Counted from the first letter of the stretch, positions 44,333 through 55,653 are shown. The stretch is 64,000 bases of DNA from Podospora comata (GCA_017354895.1 CP071497.1:1178001-1242000); one strand, 5' to 3'. The notes: generated by a model from the sequence alone, not told the origin. Made by a program: numbers and translations.

Positions 44333-45541
44333 CGTATGGCCATTGTAGCTAGCATGAAGTGCGATGAGTTTGCAAAGGAAGTTTATGGGGCAGTCTTTAT
44401 ATGTCGTTTGTCAGCAAATATGGTTTGTCAGGCAATGTCACAAGTTCGATTCCATGCTCCAAATAAACTGCTGGATTACATCTACCTACCTACCGACCTA
44501 CCTATATACCTGTACACAAGACCAGGCGTGTTGTTGGGGAGAGAGTTGTTCGTAAGGGTTAGGGTTTACCGACCCGACACTCAGCACAGTCCAGACCGTG
44601 CATCTGAGTGGACTGTAGTACCGTGGCAGGCCACAGTGATCCGTGTAATTCTAGCATCGCGAAGGACAGTCGCAGCAAGGTCAACTGTGAGCCAATGGAG
44701 GAAGCGTCGAATGTTGTTTTGATGTCGGTTCGAGAGACAACACAATCGGAGATTTTTGGTTGGCCGTTGAACTTCAGCAGCCGCCCGGCCTGGTGGGGCA
44801 TGCAAGTCCCCGCCAGTCGTGCGACATCGGCCTTCCGATTGGCTGGGCTCAGCGCCTACAGAATGCCGCCAATGTCTTGGGTCAAAAAATAGCAATCGAA
44901 TTCCAAGAGCCTCACTCGATCGCCTTGTTTCTTTTCCCATGTTGTGCAATTGGAGCTTAGGCGCCAATAGACGCGCTTGTTTCAAGCCGAAATGAATCAT
45001 CCGTTGCCATGGATCAACGTCGGATCAAGATGGCTGGCGAACAGAACGGAGACACATAAGATGTCGAGCTGCCTCGACGGGGCTCGCTGCTTGGAGCTTC
45101 TGTTCAGCAACACAAGCACAACACACACGTCTTTTCCTTGGGTTTTGTTTCCCTTTTTTCCTTTTTCTTAGGGTCTCTTTTTTCCTATCTTTCCTTTGTG
45201 ATTATCTACAGGTTTTCAACTTGGGTATTTCCTTTGGTCTTCGGTTTTCCTTGACTGCTCGATCACCCCCAGTCACCACCAGCACATCCACATCTATTCG
45301 ACAATTCTTGGCAGTTGACCTGTCCCGATATCTTCCCCAAAACTTCACGCATCCAGCCGTGAAGTAACGAAACCCTGTCCCACGGTCTTATTACCAGTTG
45401 CCCAACATTCCCGTGACTACTTCCTTCCCGCCTCCCCCGACGGCGCCGTTTCCAAAATCCAAGTTTCCTCTCAGAACCGCCACCAAGGAGAGACCTTCGC
45501 TTGAGCTGGTTACCGAGTTCAACAACGCCGGGCCTAACAAG
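44333..45541. other. Intergenic with ACCT microsatellite; upstream of MARVEL gene
   Basis: A short ACCT-type repeat lies at about 44483-44512. T/C-rich tracts at 45115-45260 suit a promoter. The MARVEL reading frame is open without ATG back to 45398, so a short upstream exon is possible. No other gene. Confidence 0.45.
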
Positions 45542-46170
45542 ATGCGGTTTCAAGCGCCGCAGTTCGGCGCCTTGGGCGTCACCTTTACTGTCATGAGGGC
45601 ATCACAGTTTGCGTGCCTCATTTCTGTCATTGGTCTTTGTGCCAACTTCATCAACGAGATTGCCACAGCCGAGCACAGTCCCCCATCCGAGCTTGTCGGT
45701 GCTTTGACAGTGGTATGTTGTCCCATTTCTCGACCACTGCATCATATACTGACCTCAAACAGGCCGTCACAGCCATAATCTATGTGATCATCACATACAT
45801 CTTGTACTACGACAACATGCTTTCGATGCTGACCACTGCTGGTCTCGACAGCCTCCTCCTCGTTGCCTCCATCGTCGTAGCTTCCTTGATTGGAAAGCCC
45901 CTTTCCATGCTCAACTGCGCTGCTCTCCCGTCCTCAGAATGGTCTTCCGGCCTGCTTTCGTCCACACCTTCCCCAATCAAGTCGATCATCACCAAGACCG
46001 TTTCCTACATCAGCTTCGTTTTGCTTGACCAGACAACCTGCTACCAAATCAAGGCTGTGTGGGGATTGTGCATCACCATCTGCCTGCTCTTCGCCTTTTC
46101 CACACTGGCCTGCCTCGGCCTCTGGCAACGCATCCGTCGCGAGACCAAGAACAAGGATATTGAGGGTTAG
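45542..46170 (+). CDS. MARVEL-domain four-helix membrane protein
   Basis: Exons 45542-45712 and 45763-46170 give 192 residues up to a TAG. The 50-nt intron has GTATGT, TACTGAC and AACAG. Four hydrophobic helices are visible: around FAC LISVIGLCANFI, AIIYVIITYILYYDN, LLLVASIVVASLIG and WGLCITICLLFAFSTLACLG. The first contains the MARVEL-type start (FTVMRASQFACLI). A cytosolic basic end follows (RIRRETKNKDIEG). MARVEL proteins in fungi sit in plasma-membrane or vesicle domains. Coding in the same frame resumes immediately after the TAG and continues for 258 more codons (next entry), so the real protein may be longer. Start choice: first in-frame ATG, though a 5' exon is possible. Confidence 0.8.
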
Positions 46171-46971
46171 GGGCGCGCGGGCACCTACGGAGGAGTGCGT
46201 GGTGTTGGGAAAGCATGGGAGTCGGACGTGTCTCTTGGCACAAAGTCGATGGCTTCCACCAATTCCTACTACCCAAGCTTCCCCCCTCCTCCGCTGGTGC
46301 CCATCCGCGACCGCGGAAACAGCCGTGCTCCCCCTGCGGCTTTGCTTTCTGTTGGAAATAATAACGCCCTCGGTTTGTTAATCACTCAGCCGAGATACAG
46401 CTGTGAATCGGACGCATCTTCCATCAACAGCGTTTTCACTGGCGGCAGTCCCCCGACCAAAGGGCTGCGCCCACCGCCCAGGCTACACATGCGAGCGCCA
46501 GCCAAGACAATGCCGACGATCCCAGGGTCTCCCACTGATGAGAAGGAGGGACAATATCAGGGCCTCTCCCCCCTGGCGTCTCGGGTCCCAGTGCTTACCT
46601 TGACAATCCCGAACACACAAGCAACAGTCACGTCTTCCAGTAACGACAAAATTCCCAAAGAACACAAACGGGTCCCAAATCGCCTTCCCTGTTCTCCTTT
46701 GTCGCCTATTAGAGGCTTCATGGCCGCTCGGCGCAACCGCAGGTCCGGCGGTGTGCCCGTCCCACCTCCCATCGTCGTCCCTTCGCCTCCAGGCAGGAGC
46801 TCTCGCTTCAAGGAGCAAACGAGTCCCAGTCCGGCGCTGGAGACGGTGATTTTCAGCCCACCCCCTATTCCTAGTGCTCCTAAGAAGAGGAAGACGGTCT
46901 GGGAGGGATGGTGGGATATCGGACTGTTGGAGAGGATGAACACCATCAAGAGAAAGGCGCTCCCTAAATAG
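46171..46971 (+). CDS. In-frame Pro/Ser-rich tail after the MARVEL TAG; alternative separate ORF
   Basis: The frame of the MARVEL exon reopens directly after TAG (46168-46170) and stays open to the stop at 46971. It starts GRAGTYGGVRGVGKAWESDV, so there is no ATG until 46249 (MASTNSYYPSFPPPP). The segment is rich in Pro, Ser and Arg and ends in a Trp-containing amphipathic motif (VWEGWWDIGLLERMNTIKRK). No known domain. Long fungal MARVEL proteins commonly have disordered cytosolic tails, so the simplest reading is one protein interrupted by a recent nonsense change, translational readthrough, or a sequence error. A separate protein starting at 46249 is less likely, because it would lack its own promoter space. 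Confidence 0.5.
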   Translation, partial: GRAGTYGGVRGVGKAWESDVSLGTKSMASTNSYYPSFPPPPLVPIRDRGNSRAPPAALLSVGNNNALGLLITQPRYSCESDASSINSVFTGGSPPTKGLRPPPRLHMRAPAKTMPTIPGSPTDEKEGQYQGLSPLASRVPVLTLTIPNTQATVTSSSNDKIPKEHKRVPNRLPCSPLSPIRGFMAARRNRRSGGVPVPPPIVVPSPPGRSSRFKEQTSPSPALETVIFSPPPIPSAPKKRKTVWEGWWDIGLLERMNTIKRKALPK

Positions 46972-47251
46972 ACGAACGATGAGGGACGTAATGGGTGATG
47001 TAGAATGAGCTTTGGTTAGGCCGGTAATGATTCGGGATTGGAACATAATTTTTGGGTATGGGAAAACTGGGACAGGATCATCTATCTCCCTTTGGAAGGT
47101 TGAGATATTAAATATATGAAATATGCAGAAGATAATACAGATGATCATTCAATAGGACACTCACGGGGACTTTGTGCGGCGTCTTGATCGTAAAACTTTT
47201 ACATCTCATTGAGTGGCCTTTCTCGGAGACACAGTTGTGATTCACACCTAC
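46972..47251. other. Intergenic, no gene seen
   Basis: 3' region of the preceding gene; nothing else. Confidence 0.5.
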
Positions 47252-47850
47252 CTACATATCTAGGCGCCTACCTAATGCTGGATCTTCTCCAGTGTACAAG
47301 TTCCCTCTTATCTTCCAGCTCCACCACCGTCTAAACGGCCCAGAGACGTAATCTCTCAAGCAGAAGTCGCGGTTGGTCGACATATCCGACCGTGACTTGA
47401 CAGTGTACCCATACATCTTCCCCGTGAAGTCTGGCTGCACATAAGCCACCACATCCTGGACACGTGCCGTGGTGAGCATGTCAAAGCTGTGGATTTGGAA
47501 CAGTTCCTGCTCCGCCTTGCGATATTGCCGGATTTCACCGGTTCAATCCTGACCGTGGAGCTGCCAGGTTCTTTTCACTTGTTTCTGGTGTCAACCTCGA
47601 GAGCGAGCCGATCAACGTTATCTGTTCCGGTTTCGTAGATTGCTGACGTGTTGGGAACAATATTGTAGTCTGCAAAGCTGAAACCTCTCTGGAGGGTGGT
47701 GACGAAGTCAGGGGTGCGGAGGATGATGAAGCCGAGGTTGTCTCTGGAGGCTGCGTGGTTTTTGTGTAATCGGAAGACGCAGACGGCGGGGGTTGGTAAT
47801 GCGGGAGTGGCCAGGTAGAAAGGGCATAGACGTTGATTTCCTCTCTGGAC
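47252..47850 (-). pseudogene. Unassigned gene remnant
   Basis: On the minus strand a TCCAG acceptor-like site near 47850 opens a frame with FYLATPALPTPAVCVFRLHK and IILRTPDFVTTLQRGFSFAD that stops at 47575. A frame offset by two bases continues from about 47540 with AEQELFQIHSFDMLTTARV and ends with GPFRRWWSWKIRGNLYTG at 47252. The parts read like one globular protein with one stop and one frame change, and with a missing 5' end. I do not recognise the family. Confidence 0.35.
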
Positions 47851-48117
47851 AGACAATCACGAATAGTGTTTTACAAATTTCTAGAAGTGTATGGTTGAGA
47901 CTTCGTTCCTTTAACGGATTCCTGCAGTGTTGCCTAAAACGTAAAAGATCCGTAAGATTAGGTTGGTGGATAGAAGAGGGAACAATAGACTTCATTCTTC
48001 ATTGTCGCCTATATAATGACCTTGACAGTAGTTGTCTCCGATGACTACGGAAATAGGTGACAAGCATGATACTAGTGTCATCTTTTGGCTCAGACTTGCA
48101 AACATGTGGCCTTCTGC
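47851..48117. other. Intergenic, no gene seen
   Basis: May hold a lost 5' exon of the 47252-47850 remnant. Confidence 0.4.
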
Positions 48118-48600
48118 CTCATTCAATCCAAGCTAATATAGAATATAGTCCAAGCCTTCTCTATCCATTACATTACCTAAAGCTTAGACTATCTCTACTC
48201 AAAGCTGAGAGTACCAAGGACAACAGGCTCTAAATACTTCCTACTCACTAATACCTAAGGTAACTAGATGCATGTTCTAAGCAATAAATATAGTCTTCCG
48301 CCTAATTCTTATCCAAGCGTGTGTAGAGTATAGTCCTGGTCTCTTCGATTCATCTGACTGACAAATAAAGCTTAGACTATGTCTATCTGAAGCTTAGAAT
48401 ATGTCTATCCAGAGCTTAGACTATCTCTATTCAAATCTTAGACTATCTATATCTAAACTTTAGATTACCTTTATTTAAAGCCTAGACTATCTCTATTTAA
48501 AGCTGAGATTGTTAAGGGGCAAATGCTCAGACTGCTTCCTGTTCACTTACACTTGACTACCTATGTTAAATGCATGTAAGTCATAACCATCTATTTTCGT
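48118..48600. repeat. 22-bp minisatellite, array 2, inside a larger direct duplication
   Basis: About six 22-bp units with core AAAGCTTAGACTATCTCTAT run from 48366 to 48505. The array sits within a larger imperfect duplication. A segment from about 48123 to 48290 (from ATCCAAGC-like through AAAGCTTAGAC to ATGCATG) recurs at 48310-48582, where the 22-bp unit has expanded. Confidence 0.7.
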
Positions 48601-48988
48601 CCATTTTGTAGACAGGTGCATGATTTCATTGAGGGTCATCAAGCCAAAGTGAAAGTTAGACCTCACATCATTAATATTGCACTCAACTGCTAGCCTACCT
48701 CGAACAGTCAGATGCTACGGGGACCGCTGCTCCGATATCTGCTTTAGATCCCACTTTTCGAGCCAACCGTTCTTGGCCCAGAGCTCGTAAATCGAATAAA
48801 TAAAGTAAATCACCAGTTTCTATAGCCCCAGCTTGAAGCGATATAAAGTGCTGCTGACGGTGTGCGTCACAGTGGAGGATTCGAGATGCATCAGCAATAT
48901 AAATTCCCCGCAAATCGGCTTCGCGTCCCGAAAAATACCATTTCCATTGTGGCTGAGTCTTTGCTGTTCCCAGGAGAAAAACTGTCGA
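48601..48988. other. Promoter region of the GH7 gene
   Basis: No coding signal. Precedes the TATA box at 48989. Confidence 0.45.
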
Positions 48989-48994
48989 TATAAA
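48989..48994 (+). promoter_or_regulatory. TATA box of the GH7 gene
   Basis: TATAAA 80 bases before the start codon, with no ATG-initiated frame of note between them apart from one short ATG at 49041. Confidence 0.5.
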
Positions 48995-49068
48995 ACCATA
49001 CCCCATCATCTCCTTTTCTGACCGTTAGTACGCTCACCCCATGATAACCCTCCCCTTCCACACCCACA

Positions 49069-50674
49069 ATGCCTCTCCTCTCCATCTTCCTCCTCCCCCT
49101 CCTCCTCCCTTCATCCCTCGCCCAAAAGAAAGGCAACCTCAGCCCCGAAACCCACCCCCCCTTCCAATGGGCACAATGCACCTCTCCCACCAACTGCACA
49201 ACAATCAACTCCTCCCTCGTCCTCGACGCCAACTGGCGCTGGGTCCACGACGACAAGTATCGCAACTGCGTGGAGCAAAACCCAGACGGCACTCAGTGGT
49301 GGAACCCCGCCGTTTGCGACCTAGGTGATGAAAGTCCGGCATCCACTAACAATTGCACCTCAAAGTGCCTTCTCGAAGGAGCCGGGGACTATCGTTGGAG
49401 CTATGGCATCACTACCACCAACGCCACCCTGATGCAGAAGCTGGTGACGAGGATCGAGTTCGCTACCAATTATGGTTCAAGGCTTTTCTTGCTGGAGAAG
49501 AAGGATAGGTACCAGACTTTTGTGCTGTTGGGGAATGAGCTTAGTTTTGAGGTGGATTTGTCAACTGTTGGGTGTGGGGTTAATGCTGCGTTGGGGTTTG
49601 TGGCTATGGATGCTGATGGGGGGGTGGAGCGGCATAAGCCGTGGAATGAGGCTGGGGCGGAGTATGGGACTGGGTATTGTGACGGCTGGTGTCAGGATAG
49701 GCAGAGATTTGTTGGGGGGAGAGCCGCGACGAATAAACAGGGGGCGCGGGGGTACCAGTGGCAGAGTGATGGGGCTTGTTGTCCCGAGTTTGCGGTTTGG
49801 TGAGCTGTTGTGATGTCTTGAGAGTGGATAAGGCTGATGACGATGCAGGAACTCGAACGCTCATTCATACTCGATGTCTTCGCATATTTGTGAGAATGAT
49901 GATTATGAACCATGCCCCGGACCTTGGTGCGATCCGACGTATTATGATCCTGACGAGAGGGGTGTTCCACCAAAGTGTGCCAGGAAAGGGTGCGAGTACA
50001 ACCCGTATAGGATGGGGGCGAAGGAGTTTTATGGGAAGGGGAAGCTCGTTGATACAACAAGGAAGTTCACGTGAGTGTTATGCTTTAGACCCGCGCTATG
50101 TCTTGCTGACAAGGCTTCAGCGTTGTTACTCGTTGGGAAGAAGACCGTCAGTATCAGTTCTTTATCCAAGATGGGAAAAGGATTGATGTCCCAGCTCCAA
50201 CGTGGGATGGGCTCCCAAAGCAAAGCGGCTTAAGTAAGGAAATGTGTGACGTACAGACCAACGTCTTTATGGAGCAAGACATCTGGGCGGTGCACAATGG
50301 CTGGCCGACACACCAAAGGCAGGTGTTGAGCCGGCCCATGGTGTTGGTCACATCGATTGATGCGGCTGATGTGAGTGTATATTCTGGTGCTGTGAGATGT
50401 TTTGCCGCTAATAATCTGGTGAAAGTGGTATACGTGGAACACCTGGCTTGACTCATCCAAGATACCCCCTTATGATGACCGGGATCCTGGTGTCGAGCAT
50501 GGACCCTGTCCATGGGAGGATAATGAACCCTCGATTGCTCGAGCAAGCAATGGTCAAGCGTAAGTCTCCTTTGTGGGTGGTAGAGAAAGAATCTGACATG
50601 ATCTGACATGATACAGAAAGGTTGTGTGGTCCAACATCAGATTTGGGCCTATTGGGTCAACAGTTGAACTATGA
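49069..50674 (+). CDS. GH7-family protein (cellobiohydrolase fold) with altered catalytic motif
   Basis: Five exons (49069-49799, 49849-50070, 50121-50370, 50426-50559, 50617-50674) give 464 residues with all splice phases consistent. The signal peptide is MPLLSIFLLPLLLPSSLA and the mature end begins with Gln, as is usual in the family. Family blocks are DANWRWVHDD, GDYRWSYGITTTNATLM, ELSFEVDLSTVGCGVNAALG, FVAMDADGG, AGAEYGTGYCDGWC, CEYNPYRMGAKEFYGKGK, KFTVVTRWEED and IRFGPIGSTVEL. In active GH7 enzymes the motif is CCSEMDIWEAN, with two Glu and one Asp doing catalysis. Here it reads CCPEFAVWNSN: nucleophile Glu kept, Asp changed to Ala, acid/base Glu changed to Asn. There is no cellulose-binding module. 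The reading frame, cysteines and splice sites are intact, so it looks maintained. It would be secreted; it is probably not a normal cellulase and may be a binding protein. Confidence 0.9.
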
Positions 50675-52811
50675 GGCCACATTATCTACCTTTCTTTCAG
50701 CTTAGTGGTTTTGAAGGCAGTGTACCTTATAAATCGTTAGTAATGAATCCCCAAAATATAATAAATTGATAACCTCAAGTGACTTCTGAAATTCCTCTAA
50801 GCACAAATCTATACGTGCACTTTATCATGCAGATCGGCAGCGGTGGCTGGCATCATGGTGCAAAGTGTGATGGGCTTGCCAAAAATGCCATGTTATACAT
50901 GTATTTTAGAAGACTTTTCTAGTGCCAACCATCCTTTACAGCATGCCTTATATCCTGCCATACTTGATGACAAGGGGTACCTATTGCCAGCCGTCCTGAA
51001 TCTTCCACGTTTGCACCATTTTTGCTAACACCTGCAGCACAATGGCAAGCCATGCACCACCTGCACTGCATAGCGGAAGTGTGATGAGGCTATTCAGAGT
51101 CTCTTCCACCGGCACAAGGATAGACAACAATAAGTTAGAGCAAGCGAAATGTTTTCTCCCACTGCCTGGCATTGGACAGCCAGCACTACCTACCTATCGA
51201 CACCGTCATGGCACCGCCTGGCAGCCCCGTCTGCCACCCTGTCGCTCCGTTATGCACGAAGAAGAGATGAAAAGAAAGAGAATAAGCCAATAACCGGATT
51301 CTGGTGCCCACAGAGTTCTAGGAATTTCTCGGAAAACATTTTGAGAACCTGGCCACTTCGCCCAAAAGCAGGAATGCCTGTAAGGCCACGAAGGGCATAT
51401 GTGATCCCCAAGTTGGTCAAACAACAGTATTTCCTAATAGTAGCCATTTATCGCCAGTCAGATTGATTGCCAGGCCTGTAGTAATGGCTCCTTTTGACGA
51501 CACATAACCCACAGCTGCCTCGCTGACACCCCCATCAAGTTCGCCACCTCCCTTCATCCTCCACCCTGCTGTCAATCCCCTCGATGCGACGCACTTCATC
51601 ACCTCACATGCCCCCGTAATCCATTCGCTATCTCCCCTTGCCCTCGCTCATCCCATCAGCTTTCTGGCATCACAGTGGAGACCTCTGCTACCTCTCGTCC
51701 TCCCTCCTCCACCGCTCTCTCCTCCCGCCAACCCTTTCGCTGCGACAGCCACACACTTCTCTGCCTTACCTAACGAGCTGGTCCCTTTGAAAATTGAAAG
51801 AATCGAAAGCTGGCGTACAACCCTCGTCTCTACAAACAGCGAGACGACCAGCAGTTCCAACCATCCATTCCCCGCATCACTCAACACAAGAGAGAGGATC
51901 GAAGCCTGGCGCGCAGATCTCGTCTCGACAAACAGTGAGATGACTGACAGCCCCCCTCAAGTTCTGGCAACTCGAGAAGCCTGTGGCGTCAACAGCATTC
52001 CCCGAGAGATTCACGGAGAGATAATGAGACGCAGACAGTTCCTCTGGCATCTGCAATACGTCTCACGGATAAAGGTCGTTGACGACATCAGCAGGTTAGC
52101 CATGAAAATAGCAGTGAAAAATGAGATCAAGCGCTATATGCATTCCTTCCAACCTCTTCTCCCCTCTCCATTTCTTCACTCATTGCCATGCCTTCCTCAA
52201 GACTCACAACCCCCACTCTGTCTCAACACAAGCTAACCCCTCCGGCACTCACAGCAAAAGCGATCAACACCGGCTCCGCCGGCACCACCCTCCCGTCTTC
52301 CTCTCTCCCCACCCTGCCCCAAAACAAGGGGTTACTCAACTGGGTGGACCGCTCCATGAGCAAACCCCACCCATCCTTCTCCCCCTCTGGGCGCTCCTCT
52401 CCTCTTCCTCGGCCTCTTCTTTTTCGCTTGGTGGCTCGTTACGCCATCGCTCGCGACCGTGTCTTTGCGGCTAGATCCTGCGTTTGCAAACGCACAAAGA
52501 CGCCCACAGGCGAAAAGGAATGGTGAAGAAAGGAGCTCGGGAGTGAGAAGAATTGGTGATAGCCGGGCTATGGAACCAAAAGGACATCCTATCCACACAG
52601 GGTAGGCCGGGTTCCCTACCCGCGTTGGAGAACGAGAAGAGTTGAGGATAACCCGCGACGACAAGCTAAGGAATGTGGGGATAAACGGCGCCGGTGAACG
52701 ATTATGAGGGGTGTTTTGCGTCAGTAAGTTCATGGTGTTGGACTGGATGTGCTTGCGACTTGGTGATATGCAATGGGGTATGAGTTATGTCGATTGTGCA
52801 GGGTGGTCAAT
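50675..52811. other. Intergenic; weak hypothetical frames only
   Basis: A frame at 51787-52236 has an internal 20-residue-scale duplication (RIESWRTTLVSTNSE and RIEAWRADLVSTNSE) but no ATG at its start. A 112-codon frame with ATG at 52188-52526 is Ser/Pro-rich without domain. Neither is called as a gene. Confidence 0.4.
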
Positions 52812-53197
52812 TGTGACGAACCCCTATCCAGAACTTCTGAAAGGGATACTGGTTGAAGGCACTTCTGAACAATCCTGGTTCGGTACAGCTAAACAGTGTA
52901 CAACAAATGGCTTGCCTCAATCACAACAGTCTAAATACCAACGATTGTGACTTAAATTGCATACTACGGAACTGTCGATCTACACCAGCCAGGTTTTCGT
53001 ATATATTGACCTCTATTCTTCAGGTACCTCCGTACCTGGCTCACCACGCTCACTAAGTGAGCCTGGTGATCGGGGTCACATCTGGCAAGAGGTGAGCGCC
53101 CCATCACCCCGTAGCCCTACCGTTATATTTCCCTCAATTGGCTACCACGGCCTGCTGCAGTTCCCACTCGGTCTTACTATATAGTTAGTCTGTAACA
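52812..53197. mobile_element. LTR retrotransposon LTR copy 1 (fossil)
   Basis: Starts TGTGACGAACCCC and ends CTGTAACA. It shares its first about 190 bp with the copies at 55654 and 58324, including a TATA-like ATATAT word, then diverges. No matching target duplication is seen at its ends (TCAAT and TAATC). Family not identifiable from LTRs alone. Fossil, broken. Confidence 0.65.
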
Positions 53198-53253
53198 TAA
53201 TCCCCCCCCGCCTTATCTTTTCGTCCCGAAAGACTTACTCTTACTACTTTTTA

Positions 53254-55199
53254 GGTTGGATAACAAGGAAGTGAACCACATATGGATGTGGCCCAGGGAG
53301 GTTTGAACTACCTAAGCCATTTACTCACATTAAACCCTCCACAACCCTGGACCTCCGAAAGCCTCCCGATATCAACACACACTTTATATTCCACCCACAA
53401 AGACCAAAAGTGAAGCTTTTATTTTACTTCTTTTTGCTCCAGGTACCCATCAATGGCCAAATATACCGAGGAGGATATTAAAAATGCCCAGAAAGACATT
53501 TCCGCTGGTATAAGCCAGCGAAAAGCGTCCAACACACACGGGATTCTACGTTCCACCCTAAAGCACCGCATTAATAGTACCCTACTAAAGAACCTTACCT
53601 ATAAAAACCAATAGCGACTTTCTTACGATTAAAAAGACCTTATTATTTAATAGATCCTTCGCTAGGAAAGCTTTAGCTACGCTTCTACCTATAGTAATAT
53701 AAAGGCTTTAACGGCTAGTTTACTAGCTAAATAAAGCGATTTTAACTCCTTTAGTAAGTATTAAATATCTTACTTTATTCGTTATTATCTCGATATTAAA
53801 ATAAAAGTTAGAAAAAAATTAATTACGTTAGAATTAACGAAGCTAAAGAATATTAATAAGTTTTTTAATTTATATTCTCCGTTAATTAAATTAAGTTTAG
53901 GTCTAGGTATAATTACGTTAAGGTAAGTATAATAAAAGGCTAGAGAGAAAATAGTTTAGTTATTAGGTCTTCGAAGCGGGATAAAAAATTTATGTATGTT
54001 AAATAAAACGGAAGAACGATTTAGATTACTATATTTAAGTATATTTTATAGAACTGGAGAGTTATTTCCCCGGGGCTATTTTTAAAGGTAAAGACCTTTA
54101 AAAGAATAATTTAAAAATTAATTAAACAAAAATTAATGTATAATTATATTAGAGAATAATTAAATTAGTAATAACCTTACCGTTAATTAACTTAAAAAGG
54201 TTTTTATATTTAGGACTTAACTTAAGGATCTATTAGAACTCTATCTTTGTATTTATACTAACTATAACTTATATACTATTAACGACTTTATAATCCGGTA
54301 CTATAGAAATAATATTTACTTTTTTTTCTTACCCCTCTACTATTTTTACGTTTTTTAACCCTTTAGTATTAACTACTTTTTTAGTGTAAAGAAAATATTT
54401 AAAAGGCTTATAACTATAAACGACGCTCTTACTAACTATACGCTTAACGGTAAAGTCGACTTAATCTAGCTATATAACTTTGCCCGTAATTAGGGCTTTA
54501 GAAAAGAAAATATTACTAGCGGCTAGCGTGGGACAGAATTATGGCCCATGCGTAGGCGCAAACTGCTTTCTTTAAGCTAGGTGGTAGTCCCTGTGGTGCC
54601 ATTAGATCTCTCTTCAAAGACAACTACTTTCTATACCGTGGGGGATTCCCAGGTGGCCAAGAAGGTCAGGAACCTACTCAAGAACCATACGCCGGCCGGA
54701 AAACGGCTTGCGGCAAGGACTCCCATTAGTGCTATACTCACACTAAGCTCTGAGGCATCCATCCACAAAGCTGATGCGGCAAGGCACTAACAGAACGCCC
54801 AAAAGGCCTAGGAAGTAAGAAAAAGGCGTAAGTTGTATAGAGAAGACTCAAATTCCAAATTTTTGAGGCTCTGTGAACTAAAAGAGGCCCGCATTGAAGG
54901 GAAGGTAGTGGAGGAAGAAGTGGTAGCCAAGGAGGATGTGGAGCAACTAGAGCCAGCCCACCCTGTGCGGCGCAGCGCACGTCATCGGGTTCAAACCAGG
55001 CGCAAGCGAGAAGCAGATGCAATATCTGACTCTGACAGTAAATGAGCTACATTTTGGTATAACTCCCATAGAAATTGACCCAATATTAGTCTTGTTATGG
55101 CCAGTGTGAGCATTCAGGAGTAATCTCAACAAGGTTGTGTGGCTGGTGTGGTGGTGGTGGACCAGATCCACATGTGGTCCATTTATTAGTCATCCAGCC
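53254..55199 (+). mobile_element. pogo/Fot1-type DNA transposon, RIP-mutated core
   Basis: The element is 1946 bp, flanked by TA at 53252-53253 and 55200-55201. Its 42-bp terminal inverted repeats match at 32 positions; they begin GGTTGGATAAC at the left and, as complement, GGCTGGATGAC at the right. The N-terminus of a pogo/Fot1 transposase is readable from 53453 (MAKYTEEDIKNAQKDISAG, a psq-type helix-turn-helix). The C-terminal part is readable around 54580-55042 with Glu/Arg-rich coiled stretches. Between about 53614 and 54525 the DDE region is highly AT-rich and nearly without CpA/TpG (about eight in 900 bases by eye), so it is coding no longer. TA duplication, size and HTH fit the Tc1/mariner-pogo superfamily. 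It is inactive. Confidence 0.85.
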
Positions 55200-55201
55200 T
55201 A

Positions 55202-55653
55202 TACCTTAACCTTACTACCTATGCTTTTATTATATATGTAATTCCCTTTTTTTCTCCTTTTTTAAGTTTACTTAGTATTATGAATAATATTAGGCCGCGT
55301 AAAAAAGGTTTTGCAGTACAGTACATAAACTGATTGTCTTTTCCACCCTAATTACTTATAATAATATCGAAATTATACTCTGCTCCCGTTATTGAAACGT
55401 TTAACCAAAGAAACATTATATTATAGTGGAAAGTATAAATTGTTAGTTTAATTATATTCGACTAAGTAAATTTTATAATAGTTTTAATGTAGTTAATTTC
55501 CGTAAATATTTAGGTACCGTCACTATATATTCCTTTACTAATGACTGTAATGAATGAAAAATTTATTAGAATAAAAGAAATCGATAATAAAATGACTATA
55601 AAAAAGATTTATTAACAGTAATTTTAAGTATTTAATTTATTTATATAGATAAT
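55202..55653. other. AT-rich flank between pogo element and solo LTR
   Basis: AT-rich without coding. CpA is partly retained, so it looks less RIP-mutated than the pogo core. Confidence 0.5.
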
